64,000 nucleotides of DNA, taken from CADCWK01 sp035944555. Its GTDB lineage: Bacteria > Chloroflexota > Chloroflexia > Thermomicrobiales > UBA6265. Shown in pieces: positions 7,708 to 15,888 of the stretch; the stretch's first letter is position 1; every line of letters starts with the position of its first letter. The stretch is taken from positions 172,680 to 236,679 of the forward strand of contig DASZAY010000023.1 in the NCBI GenBank assembly GCA_035944555.1. The letters are read 5' to 3'. The notes below the pieces were generated by a model that worked only from the letters and a program-made list of their open reading frames with translations, had not been told where the DNA came from and did not search any database. Position numbers and translations under genes: made by a program.

Positions 7708-10700
7708 TTGACCGTCTTCTCCGAGCTCCTCTCCCCGACCGGGACGGCCGAGCACACCAGCGCCGAGGACCAGCCGGTCGACCCGGCGGCCGTCGCGGCC
7801 GCCGAGCGGCTCGGCTCCTGGCTCGCGGGTCGGCAGCCGATGCGGGCTCCCCGCGCCACCTACCGGATCCAGTTCCACGCGGGCTTCACGTTCCAGGACG
7901 CTGCCGCGGTCGTGCCGTACCTCGCCGCGCTGGGCGTGGATACGCTGTACGCCTCCCCGATCTTCCAGGCCCGGCCCGGCAGTACCCACGGCTATGACGT
8001 GGTCGACTACAACGTGCTCAACCCGGAGCTGGGCGGCGAGGAGGGCTTTGCCGAGCTGCGGTCCGCGCTGGATGCCGCCGGCCTCGGTCTCCTCCTCGAC
8101 TTCGTCCCCAACCACATGGGGATCGGAGAAGGCACCAACAGCTGGTGGCTCAGCGTGCTGGAGCATGGCCGCTGCTCTCCCTGGGGCAGCTTCTTCGACA
8201 TCGACTGGGATCCACTCGCCGCCGACATGCGCGGCCGCGTCCTGCTCCCCATCCTCGGCGACCAGTACGGCGTGATCCTCGAAGGCGGCGAACTCAAAAT
8301 CGAGTTCGACGCAGAGGCCGGGGCATTCCGGCTGGCCTACTACGCCAACATCCTGCCGCTCGCCCCCGAGACCTATCCGATGATCCTCCGGATGGCACTG
8401 GAGGAGATCGTCACGGAGTCTGACTCGGAGGACGAGAACTTCGACCTCCTGGAGTTCCAGAGCATCGTCACCGCACTGGAGCGCCTGCCGGACCGCAACA
8501 CCAACCTTCCCGAAGAAGTCGAGGAGCGCCAGCGGGAGACGACGATCGCCCAGCGCCGGCTGGCCGAACTCGTCGCCCGATCGCCGGTGATCTCGGCGGC
8601 CATCGCGACGGCGACGGAACGGATCAACGGGGTCAAGGGTGACCCGTCCTCCTTTGACCTGCTCGACCAGTTGCTGGAAGCCCAGGTCTTCCGGCTGGCC
8701 TACTGGCGCGTCGCGGCCGAGGAGATCAACTACCGCCGCTTCTTCGCCATCAACGACCTGGCCTCGATCCGCCAGGAAGACCCACACGTCTTCGCCGAAT
8801 CCCACGCCCTGCTGCTCCGCCTGCTGGCTGAAGGCGCGGTGACCGGCGTCCGGATCGACCACATCGACGGACTGCTCGATCCGGCTGGCTACGCCCGGGC
8901 ACTCCAACGCGCATACCTGATTGCCACGGCCCGCCGCGAGTACGAGGCCGACGCGGCGACCGCGAACGACGATGGGCCGGAATGGGCCGCCGTCGAGACG
9001 CAGCTCAACGCCTGGCTGGATGAGCACGCGACCGACTCGCCCGCGCTGGTCAAGCCGGTCTACCTGCTGGTCGAGAAGATCCTCGAGCATGGCGAGGACC
9101 TGCCGTCCGACTGGCTGGTCGATGGGACGACCGGCTACGAGTTCGCTAACTCGTCGACCGGGCTGTTCGTCGATGGCGGCGCCCGCAAGGCCTTCGACGA
9201 CCTGTACGCCGCCTTTATCGGCGAGCGGCGCGTCCGGCTGAATGACATCGTCTACGAGGCCAAGCGGATGATCCTCCGCGACGCTCTCGCGTCCGAGCTC
9301 TCCGTACTCGCCGACCTGCTGGACGAGATCAGCGCCGAGAACCGCCGCTCCCGCGACTTCACCCCGCAGAGCCTGCGGACCGGGCTGCGCGAGGTGATCG
9401 CCGGCTTCCCGGTCTACCGATCCTATGTCGCCTGGGACGAGGTGAACGACACGCCGATCGTCCAGGAATCGGACCGCCACGCGATCGAGGCGGCCGTCGC
9501 CGCCGCCCGCAAGCGCAACTCGGGCGCCGACCCGTCGCTGTTCGCCTTTATTCGCGACGTCCTGCTGGTCCAGGTCGATGGTGCCACGCCCGAGCAGCGA
9601 GCCCATCACGGCCGGTTCGCCGTCAAGGTCCAGCAACTGTCCGGGCCGGTCATGGCCAAGGGGCTGGAGGATACGGCGTTCTTCCGCTACCTGCGCCTGC
9701 TGGCGCTCAATGAGGTCGGCGGCGATCCAGGCACCTTCGGTACGACCGTCCACGCGTTCCATGCCGAAAACCGGGCCCGACTGGCGCGGTTCCCTGATGC
9801 GATGGTCGCCTCTTCCACCCACGATACCAAGCGGGCCGAAGACGTCCGGGCGCGGATCGCCGTGCTGTCCGAGATTCCCGGCGACTGGCGGGCCGCCATC
9901 AACCGCTGGGCCCGGTTCAACCGGCGGTTCAAGACCAAGGTCGAAGGCGAACCCGCTCCGGACCGCAACGACGAGTACTACATCTACCAGACGATCCTTG
10001 GCGCCTGGCCCTTCGACGATGAGGCGACCGACCCTGAAGGCTGGTCCGCCTTCGTCGATCGTGTCGTCGAGAACACGATCAAGGCGACCCGGGAGGCAAG
10101 CATCCACACGTCATGGATTGCCCCGAGCGACTATGAAGGCGCGACCGAGCAGTTCATCCGCGCGATCCTCGATGCGTCCACCCCGAACAATCGCTTCTTC
10201 AATGACGTCCGGGCTATCCGGACGGCCACCTGCAAGGGTGGCCTGTCCAACGGCCTGGCGATGCAGCTGCTGAAGCTGACGGTCCCGGGTGTCCCGGACA
10301 TCTACCAGGGGACCGACAGCTGGGACTTCAGCCTGACGGATCCGGACAACCGGCGCCCGGTCGACTTCGACCGGCGTGTCGCCGCGCTGGCGGCGTTCGA
10401 GGCGGCCGGTGACGACCTCATCGGGACACTGGTCGCCGAGCCGGGCGACGGGCGCATCAAGCAGTTCGTCACCAGCCGGACGCTCGCCCACCGGCGCGAC
10501 AACGAGGATCTGTTCCGGCGCGGAGACTACGACGCCCTGGACGCGGACGGCCCGCGTGGCGCGAACGTCGTCGCCTTCGACCGCCGGCTCCCGAACGGTG
10601 CCCGTGGGACCAACCCGGACTCGTCAGTTGTCGTCGTCGTGCCGCGGCTGGTCCACACCATGATCCATGCCGACGCCTCCTTCGCGCTCGGAGACGCCTG

Positions 10701-10857
10701 GGGCACCACCGTGCTGACCATGGCCGGTGTCCCGGTGGGCACCCGGTATCGCAACGTATTCACGGGTGAGATCGTGGAGCGCGGCGAGCGCGGGATCGCC
10801 CTGGCCGACCTGCTCGCCACCTTCCCGGTGGCGCTGCTGGAGCGGATCACCGACTGA
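7708..10857 (+). CDS. treY: Maltooligosyltrehalose synthase (GH13)
   Basis: Isomerises the reducing-end glucose of maltooligosaccharides into a trehalose unit, the first step of the TreY-TreZ route. Family marks are TYRIQFHAGFTF near residue 51, DFVPNHMG, the nucleophile region RIDHIDGLLDP near 382, STHDTKRAEDVRAR near 704 (region IV) and PGVPDIYQGTDSWDFSLTDPDNRR near 860. At 1049 residues it is longer than many TreY proteins (roughly 700-950). The TTG at 7708 is taken as start because GAGG lies six bases upstream; an ATG at 7840 directly before the conserved TYRIQF block is the alternative and would drop 44 residues. No treZ or treX lies in the window. A strong hairpin follows the gene, so it seems to be transcribed alone. 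Confidence 0.93.
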   Translation: MTVFSELLSPTGTAEHTSAEDQPVDPAAVAAAERLGSWLAGRQPMRAPRATYRIQFHAGFTFQDAAAVVPYLAALGVDTLYASPIFQARPGSTHGYDVVDYNVLNPELGGEEGFAELRSALDAAGLGLLLDFVPNHMGIGEGTNSWWLSVLEHGRCSPWGSFFDIDWDPLAADMRGRVLLPILGDQYGVILEGGELKIEFDAEAGAFRLAYYANILPLAPETYPMILRMALEEIVTESDSEDENFDLLEFQSIVTALERLPDRNTNLPEEVEERQRETTIAQRRLAELVARSPVISAAIATATERINGVKGDPSSFDLLDQLLEAQVFRLAYWRVAAEEINYRRFFAINDLASIRQEDPHVFAESHALLLRLLAEGAVTGVRIDHIDGLLDPAGYARALQRAYLIATARREYEADAATANDDGPEWAAVETQLNAWLDEHATDSPALVKPVYLLVEKILEHGEDLPSDWLVDGTTGYEFANSSTGLFVDGGARKAFDDLYAAFIGERRVRLNDIVYEAKRMILRDALASELSVLADLLDEISAENRRSRDFTPQSLRTGLREVIAGFPVYRSYVAWDEVNDTPIVQESDRHAIEAAVAAARKRNSGADPSLFAFIRDVLLVQVDGATPEQRAHHGRFAVKVQQLSGPVMAKGLEDTAFFRYLRLLALNEVGGDPGTFGTTVHAFHAENRARLARFPDAMVASSTHDTKRAEDVRARIAVLSEIPGDWRAAINRWARFNRRFKTKVEGEPAPDRNDEYYIYQTILGAWPFDDEATDPEGWSAFVDRVVENTIKATREASIHTSWIAPSDYEGATEQFIRAILDASTPNNRFFNDVRAIRTATCKGGLSNGLAMQLLKLTVPGVPDIYQGTDSWDFSLTDPDNRRPVDFDRRVAALAAFEAAGDDLIGTLVAEPGDGRIKQFVTSRTLAHRRDNEDLFRRGDYDALDADGPRGANVVAFDRRLPNGARGTNPDSSVVVVVPRLVHTMIHADASFALGDAWGTTVLTMAGVPVGTRYRNVFTGEIVERGERGIALADLLATFPVALLERITD

Positions 10858-10878
10858 CCCGCCGCCTAACCAAAATCG

Positions 10879-10924
10879 GTATACGGAAGCGGGCTGGCCA
10901 GAAGGTCAGCCCGCTTCCGTATAC
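10879..10924 (+). terminator. Hairpin terminator after treY
   Basis: Perfect 18-bp inverted repeat: the left arm at 10879-10896 starts GTATACGGAAGC, the right arm is at 10907-10924, and the loop is 10 bases. It lies 21 bases after the treY stop. Confidence 0.85.
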
Positions 10925-11134
10925 GGGGATTACCGCCTGATCCGCCTGACGTCAGCCGGCAATCCGGGCGGACAGGGACGGCGGGACTGAGGCCTCGACG
11001 CGCCGGTTCGGTAACCGCTTCGTCACACCCTCCCGGTAGGCTGGGACCGTACGAGGACGCCGGATCTCGCGGTCCGGTCCGAAACCGGTGCCTAGCGTAG
11101 CCAGGTGGGCAACCGGAGGTCGGGAGGGGTGAGC

Positions 11135-11596
11135 ATGTCGTCGAACGGCCCGGTACCGATGCGGCCCCTGCCACCGGACACCGCAGTTACGGCCCGGTAC
11201 CTGCCGAGGAACTGGCACGGCCGCCTGAACAGCATGCATCAGCTTCTCGGCCTCCGCAGCCGGCTCCTCCGGGCGCATCGCGATGGACGCGTACTACCGC
11301 AGCATGAGGATGCCGTGGCGGAATGGATCGAGTGGATCGACGCGCGGGCGGGCGACCTCGCCCGATACCGACTGGCCCGCCGCCGCCGCGCCGAGCGCCG
11401 GATGGCCCGGGCGTCGATGTTCCTGTTGTTCTGCGTGCTCGTCGCGATCGCCTGTGGCTTCGCCGGGATCGGCACCTTCGGGGTCGGGGTCATGATGGTC
11501 GGCGTGGCGATCAGCGCGATCGTCGCCCTGATCTCGATCCCCGCCTTCTTCGGCACCGGCAACCTGGAGCAGACCGCCCGGCAGGCTGAATACTGA
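11135..11596 (+). CDS. Small membrane protein with two helices, unknown function
   Basis: A 153-residue protein I do not recognise. Residues 1-95 are hydrophilic and Arg-rich, ending in a basic stretch (RLARRRRAERRMARAS). Two hydrophobic segments follow (MFLLFCVLVAIACGFAGIG and VGVMMVGVAISAIVALISI) with a short glycine turn, so it likely sits in the cytoplasmic membrane with a basic cytoplasmic N-terminal region. ATG at 11135 is preceded by GGAGGGG at a good distance; in-frame starts at 11105 and 11129 are possible. It stands alone between two hairpins, and nothing in the neighbourhood hints at its job. Confidence 0.65.
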   Translation: MSSNGPVPMRPLPPDTAVTARYLPRNWHGRLNSMHQLLGLRSRLLRAHRDGRVLPQHEDAVAEWIEWIDARAGDLARYRLARRRRAERRMARASMFLLFCVLVAIACGFAGIGTFGVGVMMVGVAISAIVALISIPAFFGTGNLEQTARQAEY

Positions 11597-11609
11597 TTCC
11601 GACCCAGTA

Positions 11610-11643
11610 GGGCCCAGTCGACCTTCACGGGTCGGCTGGGCCC
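11610..11643. terminator. Bidirectional hairpin between convergent genes
   Basis: Inverted repeat GGGCCCAGTCGACC (11610-11623) against GGTCGGCTGGGCCC (11630-11643), one wobble pair, six-base loop. It lies between a plus gene ending at 11596 and a minus gene ending at 11671. Confidence 0.8.
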
Positions 11644-11670
11644 TTCGCTGAGCTACGCGCTCCGGCAGTC

Positions 11671-12651
11671 TTAACGCAGCAGGTGACCCAGCGACGTCTC
11701 GACGTAGCCACGGATCGTCCGCAGGTCGGCGACCGGGTCGGTCGCGCCGTCCAGCTCAAAGACCGCCCAGCCGTAGTAGCCGATGTCGCGCAGTGTCCGG
11801 GCCCAGCCCGGCCAGTCGACGACACCCTGTCCGACCGCCGCGAACCACTGGATCTGGGTCTCGTAGATCCGCTCGTCGATCGGCGTGTCGCGTGGGGCCG
11901 GACCCGTCGCGTCCTTCCAGTGGGTCAGGGTCACCCGATCACGGTGACGCCGGAGGATCTCGATCGGATCGGACCCTCCGACCGTGAACTGGGCCGCATC
12001 CGGGCAGAGGCCGACATAGGTGGGGTCGGTCAGCAGCATAAACAGGTCAGCGTCCCGGCTGTTCCGGAGCCACGAGAACGACTCGGGGTGGACTGCGAGG
12101 TCGACGCCGTGCCGGGCGGCTGTCGCGCCCATCCGGTTGAACATCGAGGCGACCGGTTCGACGGCAGCCAGGTCGACGAACACGGGGGGACTGGCATCGC
12201 GCGAGGTCCGCAGCGGCGGCGAGGCGACCATCACGGACGCTCCGCAGGCGGCGAGAAACGCCGCGTAGCCGTCGACGGCGGCCAGGATCGTGTCGTGGTC
12301 GGCCGGATTCATCAGGTCCGTCTGCCGGCCCGTCTGTGGGTCACGGGTGGAGAGATATCCGGCGCAGACCTCCAGTCCGTGATCGGCGACGTCGCGGGCG
12401 AACCCCTCCGCCGACCCGTATGCCGCCAGGGCGCTCGTCCACCCGCCGGGTCCCCAGGTAATCTCGATCCCGTCCAGCCCGGCGGCGGCGACATCGTCGA
12501 GGATCCGTGCCCAGAACCGGGCAGGGTCCCAGGTGCCCCAGTCGAACAGGCCGTCGATGTCCGCGTACCCCTCGCCGCTCGCGCCCCAGTAACGCGGGTC
12601 GTAGAACGTGCAGAGGTCGGTCGCGAACCGGATGCGGCTGGTGGTGGTCAT
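11671..12651 (-). CDS. Sugar phosphate isomerase/epimerase, xylose-isomerase-like TIM barrel
   Basis: The 326-residue protein belongs to the AP endonuclease 2 / xylose isomerase-like TIM barrel superfamily, which includes inosose dehydratases and hydroxypyruvate isomerases. Visible signs are GLDGIEITWGPGG near the first strands, the HPESFSW strand end, GLCPDAAQFTVGGSDP, THWKDATG, and a C-terminal YGWAVFELDGA with metal-site-type Glu and Asp positions. ATG at 12651 (MTTTSRIRFATD) begins just before the first strand. The pattern is closest to myo-inosose dehydratase-like proteins, but no other inositol genes are near, so the substrate stays open. A second, distantly similar isomerase is at 22561-23382. 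Confidence 0.8.
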   Translation of the reverse strand: MTTTSRIRFATDLCTFYDPRYWGASGEGYADIDGLFDWGTWDPARFWARILDDVAAAGLDGIEITWGPGGWTSALAAYGSAEGFARDVADHGLEVCAGYLSTRDPQTGRQTDLMNPADHDTILAAVDGYAAFLAACGASVMVASPPLRTSRDASPPVFVDLAAVEPVASMFNRMGATAARHGVDLAVHPESFSWLRNSRDADLFMLLTDPTYVGLCPDAAQFTVGGSDPIEILRRHRDRVTLTHWKDATGPAPRDTPIDERIYETQIQWFAAVGQGVVDWPGWARTLRDIGYYGWAVFELDGATDPVADLRTIRGYVETSLGHLLR

Positions 12652-12740
12652 GGCTGAGCGACTCCCGTTGGGACGAAGACGGCTGGCAACGTGTCCGCCA
12701 TTGTCCACGACCCTCAGGTCCTGTCCATCGCTTCCCAGAA

Positions 12741-12780
12741 TGAGCGCCCGGCCGACTCCCTCACCGGCACCGGGCGCTCA
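12741..12780 (-). terminator. Hairpin terminator overlapping the methyltransferase stop codon
   Basis: Perfect 11-bp inverted repeat (TGAGCGCCCGG at 12741-12751 with its complement at 12770-12780). The arm at 12770-12780 contains the stop codon of the minus-strand methyltransferase, so translation end and stem overlap. Confidence 0.7.
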
Positions 12781-13926
12781 CCCCTCACAGATGACACACC
12801 ACGGCTGGTCATGGTGTCGGGTCATGGCGAGGGTGGCGCGGCCGGCGCCTGAGAGCTTGAACCGCTTGCGGATCTGCTCGACATCGCCGGCCAGCCCACG
12901 GCGGCGGATGTCGACTCCGCCGATCCCCAGTTCGCGCAGCCGCGCGGCGATGACCTTCTCGTGCCAGGGCAGCGAATCCAGCACGCGCAGGGTCCGGGCA
13001 AACGGCGTCTCGACCGGCCGGTCCGCCGTGAGGAAGGCGACCTGATCGTCGATCTTCGACGCGCCGATGGTCCGCGCCAGGTCCTCGACAAGTCCGGCCC
13101 GGGTCACGGCCGGATTGGGATCCAGCAGCCAGCCGCGTGGCTCGCCGACCGGGACGGGATCGCCGGGCACCGGGACGAGCGTCGCGCCGGTGGGCAGGAT
13201 GGTGGCCCGGCGCGGAGCGGTGGCGAGCGCCGGCGACCAGAGCGCAGCTTCCTTGAGGTCGCGTCCATCCGCGACCAGTTCCAGTTCCCACCCGTCCGGG
13301 ACGACATCGTGGTCGATCCCCGGGGCTGCCTTGATTCCCACCCGCGGCACCTGACCCGTCAGAGCCACGGCCCAGTCGAGGGGCGGCTCTGACGAACCCG
13401 TGCCCATCCGGCCACTACTCGTCCGTCGGGCAGGGTCGATGAAGGCACCGTCGCAACCGGACAGGTCGGCAGCACGCACATCACCCAGCCAGGGTGTGAC
13501 GCGGTCTCCGACCGCGTAGACGCCCGCGTTGAGCGTGGCCATCCGGAGGTGCTCGGGGTCGAGGTCGACAGCGAGCACGTCGGTGACGCCGGCCAGCGCG
13601 ACGAGATCGCCGCCGATCCCGGTGCAGAGGTCGGCGACCCGCCTCGCGTCCTGGAACCGGCCGGCGTGGCGGCGGGCGATCGGCTCGGCGGTCGCCTGCT
13701 CCAGTCCCGGCCGGGTCAGCCACATCGCGTCGGCGCGGGTGAACTTGGTCCGCGCCGCGATCCGGAGATCATGGAGGGTCAGCGCGGCGGCGACCAGCTC
13801 CCGGTCGTGGTCGTGCCGCAGCCGCTCACCGACCCGGAGCAGGTCGCCCGGAGGAATGGGATCCGGCCCGATGGCAGCAAGGACGGCCAGCCCCTCGGGT
13901 GACGCGAGCCGGTCAGCGATCAGCAT
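12778..13926 (-). CDS. Class I SAM-dependent methyltransferase with C-terminal THUMP-like domain
   Basis: A 382-residue protein. Residues about 95-175 form a Rossmann methyltransferase core: motif I VADLCTGIGGDLVALA, the acidic VLAVDLDPEHL, and FIDPARR in the motif IV position. The C-terminal 70 residues (LDSLPWHEKVIAARLRELG ... IRRRGLAGDVEQIRKRFKL ... CVICEG) match the small THUMP-like domain that ends this family. The family is probably an RNA methyltransferase, but its target is not established as far as I know. Its start overlaps the 3' end of the carbonic anhydrase gene by 14 bases on the same strand, so the two are probably co-translated. A terminator hairpin is built into its stop codon. 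Confidence 0.85.
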   Translation of the reverse strand: MLIADRLASPEGLAVLAAIGPDPIPPGDLLRVGERLRHDHDRELVAAALTLHDLRIAARTKFTRADAMWLTRPGLEQATAEPIARRHAGRFQDARRVADLCTGIGGDLVALAGVTDVLAVDLDPEHLRMATLNAGVYAVGDRVTPWLGDVRAADLSGCDGAFIDPARRTSSGRMGTGSSEPPLDWAVALTGQVPRVGIKAAPGIDHDVVPDGWELELVADGRDLKEAALWSPALATAPRRATILPTGATLVPVPGDPVPVGEPRGWLLDPNPAVTRAGLVEDLARTIGASKIDDQVAFLTADRPVETPFARTLRVLDSLPWHEKVIAARLRELGIGGVDIRRRGLAGDVEQIRKRFKLSGAGRATLAMTRHHDQPWCVICEG

Positions 13927-14473
13927 CGGCGACGGGTGTCCCGATCTCGGTGAGCAACTGGTCGGTAACCGTCGGCGTATCGACGGCGTGGACCAGGCCG
14001 GTCGCGACGTCGAAGATCAGGCCGCTCACCGTGATATCCGGCGGCAGCAGTGTCGACGCCCGAATCTTCGCAACATCCTCACCGACGCTGTCGTAGAGCC
14101 GGGTGAACGTCAGGAAATCGTGCCCCTCTCCCAGGTCAACCCCGCGGTGTTCGATCAGGTGCTCGCGGATATCTTGGTTGGTGAACCGGTGTTGCCCGCA
14201 GTCCGTGTGGTGCATGACGATGATCTCGCGGGTCCCGAGCAGGTTGGTGGACACCATCAGGGAACGGATCGCGTCATCGCTGGCCCGACCGCCGGCATTG
14301 CGGATGACGTGGGCGTCGCCCAGCCGCAGCCCGAGGACCGGGAACAGCTGGATGCGCGAGTCCATGCAGGTCAGGACCGCCAGCTTGCGCGCCGGCCGGA
14401 GTGGGACGTCGATCGTCCCATGCTCGGTCGCGTACGCCCGGTTGGCCCGGAGGATCGCCTCCATCTCCGACAT
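13913..14473 (-). CDS. Beta-class carbonic anhydrase
   Basis: Interconverts CO2 and bicarbonate. The 186-residue protein has the beta-class zinc ligands: Cys36 and the Asp38-Arg40 dyad in CMDSR, then His89 and Cys92 in HHTDCG. NAGGRASDDAIRSL follows as in the short Rv1284-like subgroup. Length and ligand spacing fit this subgroup, with no signal peptide, so it is cytoplasmic. ATG at 14473 is chosen; an internal ATG three codons later is possible. It is upstream of and overlaps the THUMP-like methyltransferase gene. Bicarbonate supply could serve the acyl-CoA carboxylase whose subunits are encoded at 28.8-30.6 kb, but that link is only inference. Confidence 0.93.
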   Translation of the reverse strand: MSEMEAILRANRAYATEHGTIDVPLRPARKLAVLTCMDSRIQLFPVLGLRLGDAHVIRNAGGRASDDAIRSLMVSTNLLGTREIIVMHHTDCGQHRFTNQDIREHLIEHRGVDLGEGHDFLTFTRLYDSVGEDVAKIRASTLLPPDITVSGLIFDVATGLVHAVDTPTVTDQLLTEIGTPVADADR

Positions 14474-14721
14474 CGTCCCATCCTCTCATCCGGCTATCGT
14501 TCCGGGAGGTCGCGATTCGCCAGGTACCTGGTCCGACAAACCCGGACAGTTGCGACAGGCGATGGTACAAGGTCCGCCCGCGGATTTCCCGTGCAGCCGC
14601 TTGCTGGACCGGGGATACGCCAGCCACCGGCGCCTGCTACAGTCACCTCACGGACCGGTTTCGGGCGATGTTTGCGTCGTATGACCGGGTGGATATGTCG
14701 GGATCGGTCACGAGGGGCAGC

Positions 14722-15843
14722 ATGGTGCGTCAGATCACGCTGGTACAGATGGGCATCGGCACGGTTGGCGGCGCGGTCATCGAGCAGGTGATCGCCCACC
14801 GCGCCATGTGGCGGCAGGCACTCGGCATCGACATCCGCGTCGGCGCCATCGTTACCCGGGCCGGAGCTGTCGTCTCCGCGTCCGGTCGCGAGCTGCCGGA
14901 CGAGGTCCTCCTGCAGATGGTCCGGGGGCGACGCGAGGGCTCGACCAGCGCCGCGCTGACCGGTGCCCCGATCGACGTCATCGCCCCCGTTCCCGCCATT
15001 GACCGCCTGATGGATGCCGGCCCGGTGATCGTCTCCGACTGTGGCGCCGGCGAGGGGGGCGTCCCGGTCCTCCTGGCGGCGCTCAACGGTGGCGGCGGAG
15101 TGGTCCTGGCCAACAAGGCACCGATGGCCCTGCCATGGGACGACGCCGCATCCGGGGCGATCTGGTCGCAGGCGGGAGCCGGCGGTCGCGTCCGTTACGA
15201 AGCGACCTGTGGCGCCGGCCTGCCGGTGATCTCGTCCCTCCGCTCGCTGCTCGACACCGGCGACGAGATCCTCGACATCCAGGGCACGGTCTCCGGCACC
15301 TTCGGCACGATCTTCTCGTCCGTCGCCAACGGGATGTCGTTCGGCGACGCCGTCCGGGACGCGGCGAGCAAGGGCTACACCGAGCCGGACCCGCGTGATG
15401 ACCTATCCGGTCTCGATGTCGCCCGCAAGGCGCTGATCCTTGCCCGTACCATCGGGCAGACGCGCGACCTCGACGGGATGGCAATCGAGAGCCTGGTCCC
15501 ATCGTCGCTAGCCGCCAACGACGTCGATGTCCCGGCCTTCCTCCGCCGGATCGGCGAGCTGGATGCGGAGATCGGCCGTCGGGCGGCGGATGCGGCGGCA
15601 ACCGACGGCACCCTGAAGTACCTCTGCACCGTCGACGCCACCGACGGCCCGTCAGTCGGAGTCCGCGCCGTCCCGCGCAGGGGCGTGCTCGGGGCGCTGC
15701 AGGGACCGGAGAACATCGTCGTGATCCGGACGCGGCGGTATGACACCTACCCGCTGGCGATCTCCGGACCGGGCGCCGGGGCAGAGGTGACCGCCGCCGG
15801 CGTGCTGGCCGATGTCCTTGCGCTCGCCCCCATCATCGCCTGA
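14722..15843 (+). CDS. Homoserine dehydrogenase, monofunctional
   Basis: Reduces aspartate semialdehyde to homoserine with NAD(P)H, the branch point to threonine and methionine. The 373-residue protein has an N-terminal Rossmann segment (LVQMGIGTVGGAVIEQV), VLANKAPMALPWDD, the substrate block YEATCGAGLPVI, and the signature region GTVSGTFGTIFSSVANGMSF followed by GYTEPDPRDDLSGLDVARK. The last block is closest to the dehydrogenase half of ThrA/MetL-type bifunctional enzymes, but no aspartokinase domain precedes it. ATG at 14722 follows GAGGGG; an ATG at 14695 is possible but adds nothing conserved. No C-terminal ACT domain is evident, so classical threonine feedback through ACT may be lacking. 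Confidence 0.9.
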   Translation: MVRQITLVQMGIGTVGGAVIEQVIAHRAMWRQALGIDIRVGAIVTRAGAVVSASGRELPDEVLLQMVRGRREGSTSAALTGAPIDVIAPVPAIDRLMDAGPVIVSDCGAGEGGVPVLLAALNGGGGVVLANKAPMALPWDDAASGAIWSQAGAGGRVRYEATCGAGLPVISSLRSLLDTGDEILDIQGTVSGTFGTIFSSVANGMSFGDAVRDAASKGYTEPDPRDDLSGLDVARKALILARTIGQTRDLDGMAIESLVPSSLAANDVDVPAFLRRIGELDAEIGRRAADAAATDGTLKYLCTVDATDGPSVGVRAVPRRGVLGALQGPENIVVIRTRRYDTYPLAISGPGAGAEVTAAGVLADVLALAPIIA

Positions 15844-15888
15844 CCATCCACCGGCCCGCCATTCTCACGCAGAGAGGGATGCTGCCCC

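Noticed and set aside
7468..10107. 879-codon minus-strand frame antisense to treY
   Set aside because: No family motifs, repetitive Gly/Val/Asp/Arg content; treY on the other strand has all GH13 motifs.
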